Source: Streptomyces sp. A3M-1-3 (GTDB lineage Bacteria; Actinomycetota; Actinomycetes; Streptomycetales; Streptomycetaceae). From it: a DNA stretch of 64,000 nucleotides. Made by a program: the position numbers and the translations under genes. The stretch is from NCBI RefSeq assembly GCF_024213665.1, contig NZ_JANAVP010000020.1, positions 62,001 to 126,000 of the forward strand. Direction: 5' to 3'. The notes below the pieces were generated by a model. The model did no database searches and was not told the origin of the DNA. It was given only the letters and a program-made list of their open reading frames with translations. Positions 36,880-46,282 of the stretch are shown here, in pieces (positions within the stretch are counted from its first letter, which is position 1; each line of letters starts with the position of its first letter).

Positions 36880-38676
36880 TTACTTCACGAAGACCGCGGT
36901 CGGGTCCACCGCGCCGTACGGCTCGTGCCACTTCACACCGCCGAGGCCGGAGCCCCACAGCGTGTACAGCCGGTTGAAGAAGAGGGGCACCTGCGGCACC
37001 TCTTCGGTGAGGATCTTCTGGGAGACCCTCACCCACTCGTCGCCGGCCTGGTCGATGTCGCCGATCTTCTCCACGCGGGCGATCTCGTCGTTGACGGGCT
37101 TGGAGTTGAGGTGCGAGTAGTTCGCCGAGTCGTCGTAGACGTTCTTGCCGTCGTACAGCGGCGGGACGACCGTCGACGCGGACGGCCAGTCGGCGCCCCA
37201 CGAGGAGCGGTAGGCGTCGAACTGGTTCTTCACCTTGCCGATCTGCGTGTAGTAGGTGGAGGAGTCGATCTCCTTCTTCTCCACCTGGAAGCCGGCCTTC
37301 TCCAGCGCCCGTTCCACGACCACCGCGGCGTTCTGCGCGGGACCGGTGTTGGCGTAGGCGTACACGATCGTCCTGCCCTCCGCGCCCGCCTCCTTCAGCA
37401 GCGCCTTCGCCTTCTCCGGGTTGCCCGCCGGGTACTTCCTCTTCTCGAACGGGTCGAACTCCTTGTAGCCCTTCAGCGTCGGGCCGACCAGTGAACCGGC
37501 GACCTCGCCCGCCTTCTGGCCGCCGTACTGCTGGAGCACCTGCCCGGACGGCCAGGCCCGGGCAAGCGCCTCGCGGACCCGCCTGTCCTTGATCCGGTCC
37601 ATGTTGAAGCTGACGACATCGACGTACGGCTGGGTCTTGGTGAGCGTGCGGGGCGTGGCGGCCTTGTTCCCCAGGACGGTCGAGATCTGCGACGGGTCGA
37701 CGGCGTTGGTCCACGTCATACCGGTCTTGTCCGCGCCCTGGTCGGCGAGGAGACGACGGGTGGAGTCGACCCACTGGTGGCCGAAGGACACCTGGAACCT
37801 GTCGACGTACTGGTGGCGTACGGCGTCCGTCTTGGCGTCCCAGTTCTCGTTCTTGACGAACTCGATGCTCTTGCCCGGCTTGAAGTTCTGCACCTTGTAC
37901 GGGCCGGAGGCGAGCGGCGCCTTGTCGCACTTCTCCTTGGTGTCCTTGGCCGCCGGTACGGCCGTGATGTTCGGCATGGCCACCGCGAACGGCACCTCGG
38001 CGCGCGGCTGGCTGAACTTCAGCACGATCGTCTTGTCGTCCGGCGTCGCGAGCACGCTGTCCGGCAGGTGCTTTCCGCCGTACGGGCCGTCGGGCAGCGC
38101 CTTGCGGTACTCCTGGCCGGCCCCGGACAGCCACTGCTGGAGATACGTCGGGCCGTTGGTCTGGTACTTCGCGTACAGCCGCTCGATGCCGTGCCGGACG
38201 TCCTTGGCGGTGATCGGCTTGCCGTCCTCGTACTTCAGCCCGTCCTTGAGGGTGTACGTCCAGGTCATGCCGCCGTCGGAGGGCTTGCCGGTGTCCGTGG
38301 CGAGGTCGCCGACCAGCGTCACCTTGCCGGTCTTGTCGTCGACCTTGTACGTGGTGAGCGTGCGGTTGTAGAGCGTCTGCATGATCAGCTCGTCGCTGAC
38401 GTAGATCTGGCCCGGGTCGAGGTGCTCGAAGGCGTCGCGCTGCAGGACGCTGACGGTGCCGCCGGGCTTGGCGCCGGCGAGCTCGGGCGCCGGGCCGGTG
38501 GAGTCGGCGGCCGTGCCGATACTGATCGACTGCTGCGCGAGTTCCGGCTCCTTGGCCTGTTTCTCCTTGCTGTCGCCACCACCGCCGCTGCTGCACGCGG
38601 AGAGCACGAGCGCGCCCGCCGCCACGGCAATCGCGGAAAGCCGTACCTTGCGCCGAAGCTGAATGTTGGACGTCAT
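36880..38676 (-). CDS. bldKB: peptide importer 3, binding lipoprotein (BldKB-like)
   Basis: A 598-residue solute-binding lipoprotein. RRKVRLSAIAVAAGALVLSA leads to the lipobox LSAC (Cys 28) and a Ser/Gly linker. Family 5 blocks are MTWTYTLKDGLKYEDGKPIT and VPQVPLFFNRLYTLWGSGLG. It lies second in the operon, between the two permease genes, unlike the binding proteins of importers 1 and 2, which come first. BldKB of S. coelicolor has the same size and place and binds the extracellular signal peptide; identity here is inferred from those facts. Confidence 0.75.
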   Translation of the reverse strand: MTSNIQLRRKVRLSAIAVAAGALVLSACSSGGGGDSKEKQAKEPELAQQSISIGTAADSTGPAPELAGAKPGGTVSVLQRDAFEHLDPGQIYVSDELIMQTLYNRTLTTYKVDDKTGKVTLVGDLATDTGKPSDGGMTWTYTLKDGLKYEDGKPITAKDVRHGIERLYAKYQTNGPTYLQQWLSGAGQEYRKALPDGPYGGKHLPDSVLATPDDKTIVLKFSQPRAEVPFAVAMPNITAVPAAKDTKEKCDKAPLASGPYKVQNFKPGKSIEFVKNENWDAKTDAVRHQYVDRFQVSFGHQWVDSTRRLLADQGADKTGMTWTNAVDPSQISTVLGNKAATPRTLTKTQPYVDVVSFNMDRIKDRRVREALARAWPSGQVLQQYGGQKAGEVAGSLVGPTLKGYKEFDPFEKRKYPAGNPEKAKALLKEAGAEGRTIVYAYANTGPAQNAAVVVERALEKAGFQVEKKEIDSSTYYTQIGKVKNQFDAYRSSWGADWPSASTVVPPLYDGKNVYDDSANYSHLNSKPVNDEIARVEKIGDIDQAGDEWVRVSQKILTEEVPQVPLFFNRLYTLWGSGLGGVKWHEPYGAVDPTAVFVK

Positions 38677-38724
38677 GGTGGTGAATGCACCTGCCTCATC
38701 GGACGGAATGCTTCTGGCCTTGCG

Positions 38725-39798
38725 TCAACGCCTGGTCTTCGGGTCGATGGCGTCCCGGACCGAGTCCCCGAGCAGGTTGAAGGCGACCACGAAGACCACC
38801 ATGGCGATGCCGGGGAAGAACATGTACGTGATGTCGCCCTCGTAGAAGTCGGCGCCGTTGGCGAACATCCGCCCCCAGTCCGGGGTCGGCTCCACCAGGC
38901 CGACGCCGAGGAAGGACAGCCCGGCTTCCAGCGTCACGAAGTTCGGCAGCATCAGCGTGGACTGCACGAGGATCGGGGTGGTCAGGTTGGGCAGCAGCTC
39001 CCTGCGGATGATCCGCCACGGCGGGGCGCCGGTGACCTTGGCGGCTTCGATGAACTCCCGTTCCCTGAGGCTGAGCACCTGGGCCCGCAACAGCCGGGCC
39101 AGGGTCATCCAGCCGAGCAACCACAGCACCATGACTAGCGCCGTGACCCGGAAGTAGGTCGGCGTCTCCTTCTGAGGGCTCACGAAGAGCGCGGTGACCA
39201 CCGGCATGAAGGCGACGAAGAACAGCTGCTGCGGGAAGGACAGCAGGAGGTCGATGAATCGGCCGAGGAAGTAGTCGGTACGGCCGCCCAGATAGCCGGC
39301 CGTCACGCCGATGATGATTCCGGTGAGCGTCGAGAGCACCGTCGCGGCCAGGCCGATCAGCAGTGAGGTGCGGATTCCGTACACCAGCTGCATCAGGACG
39401 TCGCGGCCGAGTTTGGGCTCGATGCCGAACCAGAACTCCCCGTCGATACCGCCGTTCGGCTTCATCGGATAGCTGGTGACCGGATCGAGCAGCTCGGGGC
39501 GGTCCAGGCCGTAGGTCGTGTACGGGTCCTTGCCGTACAGCCAGGCGATCACCGGCGCCAGGGCGGCGACGAGGAAGAACAACAGCACGACGTACGCGGA
39601 GATCACGCCGGTACGGTCGCGCCGGAACCGGCGCCAGGCCAGCCGGCCGGGGGACCGGCCCGCGAGCTGCTCGGCCTCCTTCGTCGATGGACCCGATGGA
39701 CCCGATGGACCCGATGGACCCGACGGACCCGACGGCAAGTCAGGGACAGCGGAGGTTGCGTCAGCTCCATGGGATGCAGCCTGGGATGGACTCGTCAT
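38725..39798 (-). CDS. bldKA: peptide importer 3, permease DppC type (BldKA-like)
   Basis: A permease of about 357 residues with a long cytoplasmic N-terminus containing five GPS repeats coded by 9-bp DNA repeats (39686-39735). Then GRLAWRRFRRDRTGVISAYV leads into about six helices; the EAA loop is EFIEAAKVTGAPPWRIIRREL and the end LGDSVRDAIDPKTRR. The preferred ATG is 39798 (MTSPSQAASHG); an in-frame ATG at 39846 is also possible. First gene of the operon; the preceding 275-base gap contains a palindrome at 39955. Confidence 0.75.
   Translation of the reverse strand: MTSPSQAASHGADATSAVPDLPSGPSGPSGPSGPSGPSTKEAEQLAGRSPGRLAWRRFRRDRTGVISAYVVLLFFLVAALAPVIAWLYGKDPYTTYGLDRPELLDPVTSYPMKPNGGIDGEFWFGIEPKLGRDVLMQLVYGIRTSLLIGLAATVLSTLTGIIIGVTAGYLGGRTDYFLGRFIDLLLSFPQQLFFVAFMPVVTALFVSPQKETPTYFRVTALVMVLWLLGWMTLARLLRAQVLSLREREFIEAAKVTGAPPWRIIRRELLPNLTTPILVQSTLMLPNFVTLEAGLSFLGVGLVEPTPDWGRMFANGADFYEGDITYMFFPGIAMVVFVVAFNLLGDSVRDAIDPKTRR
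39686..39735 (-). repeat. 9-bp tandem repeats inside the BldKA-like gene
   Basis: Four exact copies of GATGGACCC (plus strand) followed by one GACGGACCC and a partial copy. On the coding strand each unit encodes Gly-Pro-Ser. Copy number could vary by slippage without a frameshift because the unit is three codons. Confidence 0.85.
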
Positions 39799-39954
39799 CG
39801 CTACGCGCGCCTCCGAGAATGCCGCGGGATGAGCGGACTGTGGCAATGGAGGTCTATGCCAGTCAAGAGCCGAACGGGGGAAGACGCGCCGCGGGATGAC
39901 ATCTTGAGCGAAGGTTGTGCAGATCGACGTGACGGCGTGCTTGACAGCGCTTTC

Positions 39955-39972
39955 TGCCTATTGACATAGGCA
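39955..39972. promoter_or_regulatory. 18-bp palindrome upstream of importer 3
   Basis: TGCCTAT (39955-39961) and ATAGGCA (39966-39972) flank TGAC in an AT-rich stretch with two TTGACA sequences on the plus strand (39941 and 39961). It lies about 160 bases upstream of the operon start at 39798, within the gap 39847-40121. It is a candidate operator for the importer operon; which strand carries the promoter is not clear. Confidence 0.4.
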
Positions 39973-40121
39973 TATAAATGCCCATCAATTTCGTTAACAC
40001 ACAGGCAACTTGGCTGTCGCAGCTCCGATATACGAACCCGTCAGTCTGGACAGCGTACGGCCGTGCGGGTGCCGTAGGCCGGCCGGGGCGCCATGTGTCC
40101 CGGCCGGTCCGCCCGTACCCG

Positions 40122-42275
40122 TCAGTGCGCCAGCGCCCGCTTGAGGAAGTCCACCTGGAGCAGGAGCAGGTTCTCCGCGACCTCCTCCTGCGGGGTCATG
40201 TGGGTGACGCCCGTCAGTGGAAGCACCTCATGGGGGCGGCCCGAGGCGAGCAGGGCCGAGGAGAGCCGCAGGGTGTGGGCCATCACCACGTTGTCATCGG
40301 CCAGACCATGAATGATCATCAGCGGCCGGTTCTGCTGCCCGGCCCCTTCCGCCGCACCGGAGAGCCGGCCGTCCCCGGTCAGCAGCGAGTTCGCGTCGTA
40401 CACCCCGGGCCGTTCGCCCGGATCGCCGAGATACCGCTCGGTGTAGTGCGTGTCGTACAGCCGCCAGTCGGTGACGGGGGCGCCCGCGATCGCCGCGTGG
40501 AAGACGTCCGGACGGCGCAGCACGGCCAGCGCGGCCAGATAGCCGCCGTACGACCAGCCGCGGATCGCGACCCGGCCGAGGTCCAGCGGGAAGCGGCCGG
40601 CGAGATCGTGGAGCGCCTCGATCTGGTCGTCGAGGGTCAGCGTGAAGTCGTCCTTGATCGCCTTCTCCCAGGCCGGTGAGCGGCCCGGAGCGCCCCGGCC
40701 GTCGGCCACGACCACCGCGAAGCCCTGGTCGGCGAACCACTGGGAGGTGAGGTGGGGGTTGTGGGCGGCGACGACCCGCTGGCCGTGCGGTCCGGCGTAC
40801 GGATCCAGCAGTACCGGAAGCGGCCCATCCGCCTCCGTGTAGTGCGAGGGGAGCAGCGCGGCGCACGGAATCCGCCGTGCGCCCCCCTCGGTGAGCTGCA
40901 CACCGGCCCGGAGGGCGGGTTCTTCCGCGTACGAGGCGATGACCGCGACCTGCTTGCCCTCGCGCAGCACCTGGACGGCCGCGCCGCTGTGCGCTGTTGA
41001 CGCCGACGCCAGCACGGTCACCGGCCCGGACCGCACCGCGGTGTGGACCCCGGCCGCGGGGGATACGCGCTCGATACCCAGTTCGTTGACCCGGTAGACA
41101 TGGATCTCACCCGTCTCCGGCGCCTCGGCCCGCTCACCCGCCGACGCCGAGACCAGCACGTCCGAGTCCGCGATGTCCAGGACCGCCCGCACATGCAGCT
41201 GCGGCCCGGTCAGTGGCCGGTCGCCGACCGCGAGCACCCGCGCCCCGCCCTCGTCGGCGATCCGTACGAGCCGTCCGTCCGGAGCCCACGCGGGCACCCC
41301 GGCGCTCAGCTCAAGCCACGCCGGGTCCTCGTCGGCGTGCACAAGCGGTGTCGCGCCACTCTCCGGGTTTACGGCCAGACAGCGCTGGCTGCGCTGGTCA
41401 CGGGACTGCACCAGCAGCAGCGGTGCGCCCGCGGCCGACCAGTGCACGCGCGCGAGATAGGGGTGACGGGCCCGGTCCCACACCACCTCCGTACGGCTGC
41501 CGTCCAGGCCGAACAGGAACAGCCGCACCTCGGCATTGGGGGTGCCGGCCGCGGGATAGGCGACCCGCTCCGGCGCCCGGTCCGGAAACGCCGGGTTCGA
41601 GATCCACCAGCGCTCCACGGAGGCGTCGTCGACCCGGGCCGCCAACAGCCGGTCGGACTCCGGCGACCACCAGAACCCCCGTGAACGGCCCATCTCCTCG
41701 GCGGCGATGAACTCGGCGAGGCCGTACGAGACGGTCGCGCTCTCCGGCTCGGCGACCGCCCGGTCGCCATCTGCACGGTGCTCGCCGTCGGCGTCCGCCC
41801 CGGTCACCCGCAGGGCGCCCTGCGCCACGTACGCGACGTACCGGCCGTCCGGGGACGGACGCGGATCGATGACCGGACCGGGCACGGGCAGTTCACGGGC
41901 GGTGCCGGCCCGCAGTTCAGCGGTGAACAGCCGCCCCGACAGGGCGAACGCCGCCAACTCGGCCGCCTCGTCCACCGCATAGCCGACGATCCCCGCGGAC
42001 CCCTCGCGACTGCGCTCGCGCCGGGCCCGCTCCTCGGCGGACAGCTGCTCGTCCGCGCCGCCCAGCAGCACCGCGGGATCGGCGGCCACCCGCTCCCGCG
42101 CCCCATCCGCGAGATCGAGCACCCAGAGCAGATTCGCCCGGTCGGTACCGGAGGAGGAGCGCAGGAAGACGACCCGCTCCCCGTCCGGCGACACCGTGAA
42201 CGCGCGTGGCGCGCCGAGGCTGAACCGCTGGGTCCTGGCGTACTGGCGGGGGAACGAGAACTCTCCGGACGTCAT
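40122..42275 (-). CDS. S9-family prolyl peptidase (DPP IV type)
   Basis: A 717-residue cytoplasmic serine peptidase. The N-terminal two thirds form a DPP IV-type beta-propeller (FTVSPDGERVVFLRS, YGLAEFIAAEEMGRSRGFWW with the Glu-Glu pair that anchors substrate N-termini). The catalytic domain has GWSYGGY with Ser 575, HGLADDNV with Asp 661, and GVTHMT with His 692. There is no signal peptide. It would remove dipeptides or cut after proline in imported peptides, a fitting neighbour for the importers. It stands alone, divergent from the mshB-side genes. Confidence 0.9.
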   Translation of the reverse strand: MTSGEFSFPRQYARTQRFSLGAPRAFTVSPDGERVVFLRSSSGTDRANLLWVLDLADGARERVAADPAVLLGGADEQLSAEERARRERSREGSAGIVGYAVDEAAELAAFALSGRLFTAELRAGTARELPVPGPVIDPRPSPDGRYVAYVAQGALRVTGADADGEHRADGDRAVAEPESATVSYGLAEFIAAEEMGRSRGFWWSPESDRLLAARVDDASVERWWISNPAFPDRAPERVAYPAAGTPNAEVRLFLFGLDGSRTEVVWDRARHPYLARVHWSAAGAPLLLVQSRDQRSQRCLAVNPESGATPLVHADEDPAWLELSAGVPAWAPDGRLVRIADEGGARVLAVGDRPLTGPQLHVRAVLDIADSDVLVSASAGERAEAPETGEIHVYRVNELGIERVSPAAGVHTAVRSGPVTVLASASTAHSGAAVQVLREGKQVAVIASYAEEPALRAGVQLTEGGARRIPCAALLPSHYTEADGPLPVLLDPYAGPHGQRVVAAHNPHLTSQWFADQGFAVVVADGRGAPGRSPAWEKAIKDDFTLTLDDQIEALHDLAGRFPLDLGRVAIRGWSYGGYLAALAVLRRPDVFHAAIAGAPVTDWRLYDTHYTERYLGDPGERPGVYDANSLLTGDGRLSGAAEGAGQQNRPLMIIHGLADDNVVMAHTLRLSSALLASGRPHEVLPLTGVTHMTPQEEVAENLLLLQVDFLKRALAH

Positions 42276-42414
42276 GATCCGACCCTATGGGGGTGTCCCA
42301 CTCGCTGTCCCGGAACCATGCGCCCCTCGTGCTGCTGTGCACCGATCAATGCGTTCGTACGGATAGTTATGATTCGTAGCACTAGGTGGGTAAGAACCCC
42401 CTGGCACATGCGTG

Positions 42415-42453
42415 CTGCCCATGAACCCTGCCCATGAACGCTGCCCATGTAGT
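42415..42453 (+). repeat. three 13-bp direct repeats
   Basis: CTGCCCATGAACC, CTGCCCATGAACG and CTGCCCATGTAGT follow one another directly in the 5' region of the small gene at 42479. Possible regulatory site or simple slippage product. Confidence 0.6.
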
Positions 42454-42478
42454 CGTCCGGATATGGAGGTGAACCGCC

Positions 42479-42673
42479 GTGGCACTCTCGATTTCGGCGG
42501 TGGTGCTGCTGGCGATCGTCGTCTTCCTGCTGGTCCGGAAAGCCGGGCTGAAGGCCGGACACGCGCTGGTCTGCATGCTGCTGGGCTTCTACCTCGCCAG
42601 CTCCTCCGTGGCGCCCACCATCAGCGAACTGACCACGAACGTCGCCGGGATGATCGGCGGCATCAAGTTCTAG
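42479..42673 (+). CDS. small membrane protein upstream of mshB
   Basis: A 64-residue protein with two hydrophobic helices: LSISAVVLLAIVVFLLVRK at the start and AGHALVCMLLGFYLASSSVA in the middle. GGAGGTGAACC lies just before the GTG start. It precedes mshB by 37 bases and may share its transcript. Similar small proteins are common in Streptomyces; no function is known to me. Confidence 0.7.
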   Translation: MALSISAVVLLAIVVFLLVRKAGLKAGHALVCMLLGFYLASSSVAPTISELTTNVAGMIGGIKF

Positions 42674-42710
42674 GAGCACCCCCCGGCCGCATACTCGTAG
42701 GCTGTTCCGC

Positions 42711-43604
42711 ATGACGGACCTTCCCGCCCGTCGTCTGCTTCTGGTGCACGCGCACCCCGACGACGAGTCGATCAACAACGGCGCCACGATGGCCAAGTAC
42801 GCGAACGAAGGCGCCCGGGTCACACTCGTGACCTGCACCCTGGGCGAGGAGGGCGAGGTCATCCCGCCCGACCTCGCGCAGCTGGCCGCCGACCGCGACG
42901 ACACCCTGGGCGCCCACCGCATCGGTGAACTGGCCGCCGCGATGAAGGAGCTGGGCGTAACCGACCACACCTTCCTCGGCGGTCCCGGCCGCTTCCGCGA
43001 CTCCGGAATGATGGGCCTCCCGCAGAACCATCGCGAAGGCGCCTTCTGGAACGCGGATGTGGACGACGCCGCGGCATACCTCGTCGAGGTGATCCGCAAG
43101 CGCCGGCCGCAGGTGCTGGTGACGTACGACCCGAACGGCGGCTACGGGCACCCCGACCACATCCAGGCCCACCGCGTGGCCATGCGCGCCGCGGAGCTGG
43201 CCGCCGAGCCGGCCTACCGCCGGGACCTCGGCACACCCCACACGATCGCGAAGGTCTACTGGAACCGGGTGCCGCGTTCGGTCGTCGAGGCCGGCTTCGC
43301 GCGGCTGCGCGCGGCGGGCAAGGACATCCCCTTCCCCGGCATCGCCACGGTGGACGACGTGCCCGGCGTGGTGGACGACGAGCGGATCACCGCCGAGATC
43401 GACGGCACGGCGTACGCGGAGGCCAAGGCGGCCGCGATGCGGGCCCACGCCACCCAGATCGCGGTGGACGGCCCGTTCTTCGCGCTGTCGAACGACCTCG
43501 GGCAGCCGCTTTTCGCGGCCGAGTTCTACGAGTTGGTCGGTGGCCGGTCCGGAGCCCCGGCCGGCGAGCGCGAGAGCGACCTGTTTGCCGGGGTGGTCCA
43601 GTGA
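42711..43604 (+). CDS. mshB: mycothiol biosynthesis deacetylase
   Basis: A 297-residue zinc enzyme that deacetylates GlcNAc-inositol in mycothiol synthesis. The N-terminal AHPDDES (H15, D18) and the later GYGHPDHIQAHR supply the metal ligands and catalytic Asp of the PIG-L/LmbE fold. The length fits MshB; Mca, the amide hydrolase paralogue, is slightly different in its C-terminus. It overlaps the next gene by four bases (GTGA). Confidence 0.9.
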   Translation: MTDLPARRLLLVHAHPDDESINNGATMAKYANEGARVTLVTCTLGEEGEVIPPDLAQLAADRDDTLGAHRIGELAAAMKELGVTDHTFLGGPGRFRDSGMMGLPQNHREGAFWNADVDDAAAYLVEVIRKRRPQVLVTYDPNGGYGHPDHIQAHRVAMRAAELAAEPAYRRDLGTPHTIAKVYWNRVPRSVVEAGFARLRAAGKDIPFPGIATVDDVPGVVDDERITAEIDGTAYAEAKAAAMRAHATQIAVDGPFFALSNDLGQPLFAAEFYELVGGRSGAPAGERESDLFAGVVQ

Positions 43605-43999
43605 CGCCGCCCACCTCACCGGCATCCCTCTTCAACCCCGCCCGAATCGCGCTGTATCTGCTGCTTGTGGTGGCCGGAGTGGCGGTCGGCATGGCAGGCG
43701 CGCTCGTCCAGGGCGCCTGGTTCCCCGGCGGGTTGCTGCTCGTCCTGCTGGCGACCACCGCCTTCTTCTACGCGGGGCGGCGGGCCACGGGCGGTCCGGC
43801 GGGGGTGCTGGCGGCCGCCGCGGGCTGGATGCTGTCGTTTCTGCTGCTTTCGGCCACTCGTCCGGAAGGTGACTTCATCTTTGCCGCGGGGCTGGGTACG
43901 TACGTTTTCCTGCTGGGCGGGATCGTCGCCGCTGTGATGTGCGCCACCCTGCAGCGTCTTTCGGAACCACCGGTTCCGGGCGCCCGACTTGGCAAGTGA
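43601..43999 (+). CDS. DUF6113-like membrane protein
   Basis: A 132-residue protein with four hydrophobic segments, starting ARIALYLLLVVAGVAVGMAG and including GLLLVLLATTAFFYAG. A GTG start overlaps the mshB stop. It resembles the DUF6113 family found behind mshB in Streptomyces. Role unknown; co-expression with mshB is likely. Confidence 0.75.
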   Translation: MTPPTSPASLFNPARIALYLLLVVAGVAVGMAGALVQGAWFPGGLLLVLLATTAFFYAGRRATGGPAGVLAAAAGWMLSFLLLSATRPEGDFIFAAGLGTYVFLLGGIVAAVMCATLQRLSEPPVPGARLGK

Positions 44000-44164
44000 C
44001 GTGCCACTTCAGCCGCCGAATTAAGCACGCGCGCACGGCTGTCGGAACCCCGCTTCCGGCGGTCGTCCGGTGCGTGTCGGCAGCGGCCAGTATGGTGGTG
44101 CGCGCCGCCGAGCTGCCCGCGCACGGACAAAGACGGGCGGCGGAGCCAACCGGGAGAACCTGCC

Positions 44165-46213
44165 TTGAGTCGTGAAACTGACAGTTCGTCCTCCGGGCCC
44201 CAGGGGCGCGGTGGAGCCGCTTACCCCTCGGGTACCCCGCCGTACGGAACCCGCCAGTATCCGTCGCTGCACCCGTCGGGACCGGACGCGCCGGAGGAGA
44301 GAGCCGAACCTCCTGCTCCGCCGCAGCCCGAGGAGAAGAAGACCGAGACCACGCTGACCACCCGGATCCGGATCAACATCCCGGGGTCGCGGCCGATCCC
44401 GCCCGTGGTGATGCGTACGCCCATGAGCGACTCGGACGCGGCAGCGGCAGCGGGCGACAGCGGTGAGCGCACCGGCAGCAGCAAGCTGCCCGAGGGCGGG
44501 GCGGAGCCCGCGGCCGCGCGGCAGGAGGAGGCCGCGGCGGAGGAGCCGCAGGCCGAGGAGAAGGCGAGCGCCTGGTTCGCCCCGCGCAAGCCGGCCCCCA
44601 CCGCGCCGGTCCCTGCGCCTGCCGCTGGCGCGAACGGTACGAACGGTAGGAACGGTTCGGGACCGGCGGGTGCGCAGCCACCCTCGGCGCCGGGAGGCGG
44701 CGGAGCACGTCCCGACCTCCCGTACTTCTCGGCCGCGGCCCAGCAGAACGGCCCGAGCGCCCAGAACGGCCCGAGCCCTCAGAACGGCCAGGCCGCGCAG
44801 AACAGGCCGGCCGGGCCGCCGTCGGCCGGCACCGCCCCGCGCCCCGCCGGCAACGGTTTCGCGCCGCCGCCGGACGCGCCCCGCCCCGGCCTGCGGCCGC
44901 CCGGTGCCGCCGCCGGTCCCACGGGCCCCACCACCGGGCCCGCCTCCGGCGACATGCCGCTGCTCCCGCCCGCCTTCCGCCAGGGCGGCGAGGTCCCGGC
45001 CGGCCCGCCGCGGATGAGCGACGACACCGCCGTACTCACCCCGCAGCGGCCCGCACCGACACCGCCCGACCGGGCCCATGTCTCCGGTGACACGCTGACC
45101 AGCGGCATCCCCGCGGTACCGCCGTCCCACCACTCGCCGTTCGCTCCGCCGACCCAGGCCGGCGGCCCGCGCCCCGACCTGGCGCCGCTCGACGGCTCCC
45201 CGTCCGGACCGCGGCCCGACCTCGCGCCGGCCCCGGCCCCCGCGCCGCGCGCGTCCGCACCGGCGAAGAAGGGCCGCTCCAAGCTCGTACTCGCCGGAGT
45301 CGGCGTCTTCGGCCTGCTCGGCGTCGCCTACGGCGCGGGCCTGCTGCTCAACCACTCCGAAGTGCCCAAGGGCACCACGGTGCTCGGCGTCGACATCGGC
45401 GGCGGCACGAAGGAGGAGGCGGTCGGCAAGCTCGACGCCGCGTTCGGCAAGCGCGCCGCCCAGCCGCTGCAACTGACCGTCGGCGGCGACCAGGTGGAGC
45501 TCAAGCCGGACAAGGCCGGGCTCACGCTGGACAGCCAGGAGACCGTACGGGCCGCCGCGGGCAGCGACTACAACCCGGTCTCGGTCATCAGCTCACTCTT
45601 CGGCGGCGAGCGGGTCGCTCAGCCGGTGATCCCGGTCGACGCCGAGAAGCTGCAGGTCGCCCTCACCGACCTGGCCGGAGTCTCCGGCTCCGCCACCGAG
45701 GGCACGATCAGGTTCGAGCCGGGCAAGGCCGTCGCCGCACCGGGCAAGTCGGGGAAGTCGCTGGATGTCGGCCGCTCGATGATCTCGGTGAAGGACGCCT
45801 ACCGCGCCCAGGTCGCGACCGGCCGGGCCGGCGCGGTCGAACTGCCCGTCGTCTCCAAGGAGCCGACGATCAACAAGGCCGCGCTCGACCAGGCGATGCA
45901 GGACTTCGCGCAGCCCGCGATGTCCGGGCTGGTCACGGTGTCGGCGGGCGGGAAGTCCATCCAGTTCGGCCCGACCAAGTCGCTGCCGAAGTTCCTCGGG
46001 ATGAAGGCCGTCGACGGCAAGCTCGTCGAGACGTACAACCTCGAAGAGCTGAAGAAGCTGTACGGCAGCGTCTTCGACGGTGTCCTCATCCAGCGCGGCA
46101 ACGGCGACAAGACCGCCGTCACCCCGCAGGACGTGGCCGGCGTGCTGGCCAAGATCCTGCGCGGCAAGACGCCCGCGGAACGCACCGGCGTGATCGAGAC
46201 GAACCCCAGCTAG
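44165..46213 (+). CDS. membrane protein with disordered N-terminus and YoaR/VanW-type extracellular domain
   Basis: A 682-residue protein. Residues 1-365 are low complexity (Pro, Gly, Ala; motifs such as AQNGPS repeated), then KKGRSKL and a single membrane helix at about 370-393 (LVLAGVGVFGLLGVAYGAGL). The outside part contains PG_binding_4/YoaR-like units (GTTVLGVDIGGGTKEEAVGK ... VELKPDKAGLTLD), twice. Such domains accompany VanW and L,D-transpeptidases at the cell wall; no catalytic domain follows here. The TTG start at 44165 (CTTGAGTCG) gives SRETDSSSSG. Likely a wall-associated structural or sensor protein (inference). Confidence 0.7.
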   Translation: MSRETDSSSSGPQGRGGAAYPSGTPPYGTRQYPSLHPSGPDAPEERAEPPAPPQPEEKKTETTLTTRIRINIPGSRPIPPVVMRTPMSDSDAAAAAGDSGERTGSSKLPEGGAEPAAARQEEAAAEEPQAEEKASAWFAPRKPAPTAPVPAPAAGANGTNGRNGSGPAGAQPPSAPGGGGARPDLPYFSAAAQQNGPSAQNGPSPQNGQAAQNRPAGPPSAGTAPRPAGNGFAPPPDAPRPGLRPPGAAAGPTGPTTGPASGDMPLLPPAFRQGGEVPAGPPRMSDDTAVLTPQRPAPTPPDRAHVSGDTLTSGIPAVPPSHHSPFAPPTQAGGPRPDLAPLDGSPSGPRPDLAPAPAPAPRASAPAKKGRSKLVLAGVGVFGLLGVAYGAGLLLNHSEVPKGTTVLGVDIGGGTKEEAVGKLDAAFGKRAAQPLQLTVGGDQVELKPDKAGLTLDSQETVRAAAGSDYNPVSVISSLFGGERVAQPVIPVDAEKLQVALTDLAGVSGSATEGTIRFEPGKAVAAPGKSGKSLDVGRSMISVKDAYRAQVATGRAGAVELPVVSKEPTINKAALDQAMQDFAQPAMSGLVTVSAGGKSIQFGPTKSLPKFLGMKAVDGKLVETYNLEELKKLYGSVFDGVLIQRGNGDKTAVTPQDVAGVLAKILRGKTPAERTGVIETNPS

Positions 46214-46255
46214 TACGCCCAGCCAGGTACGCCCCAGCCTGTACGCCCCAGCCAG
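46213..46255 (+). repeat. three 14-bp direct repeats after the YoaR-type gene
   Basis: GTACGCCCAGCCA, GGTACGCCCCAGCCT and GTACGCCCCAGCCA lie head to tail directly after the stop codon. No coding role is apparent. Confidence 0.5.
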
Positions 46256-46282
46256 TACGGGAGCCGCGGGCCGGCCCGGAGG

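Noticed and set aside
35816..38596. A single frame that appears to fuse the BldKB-like and BldKC-like genes
   Set aside because: Only its last third is the permease; the rest is out of frame with the lipoprotein. The permease ATG at 36793 is a good independent start.
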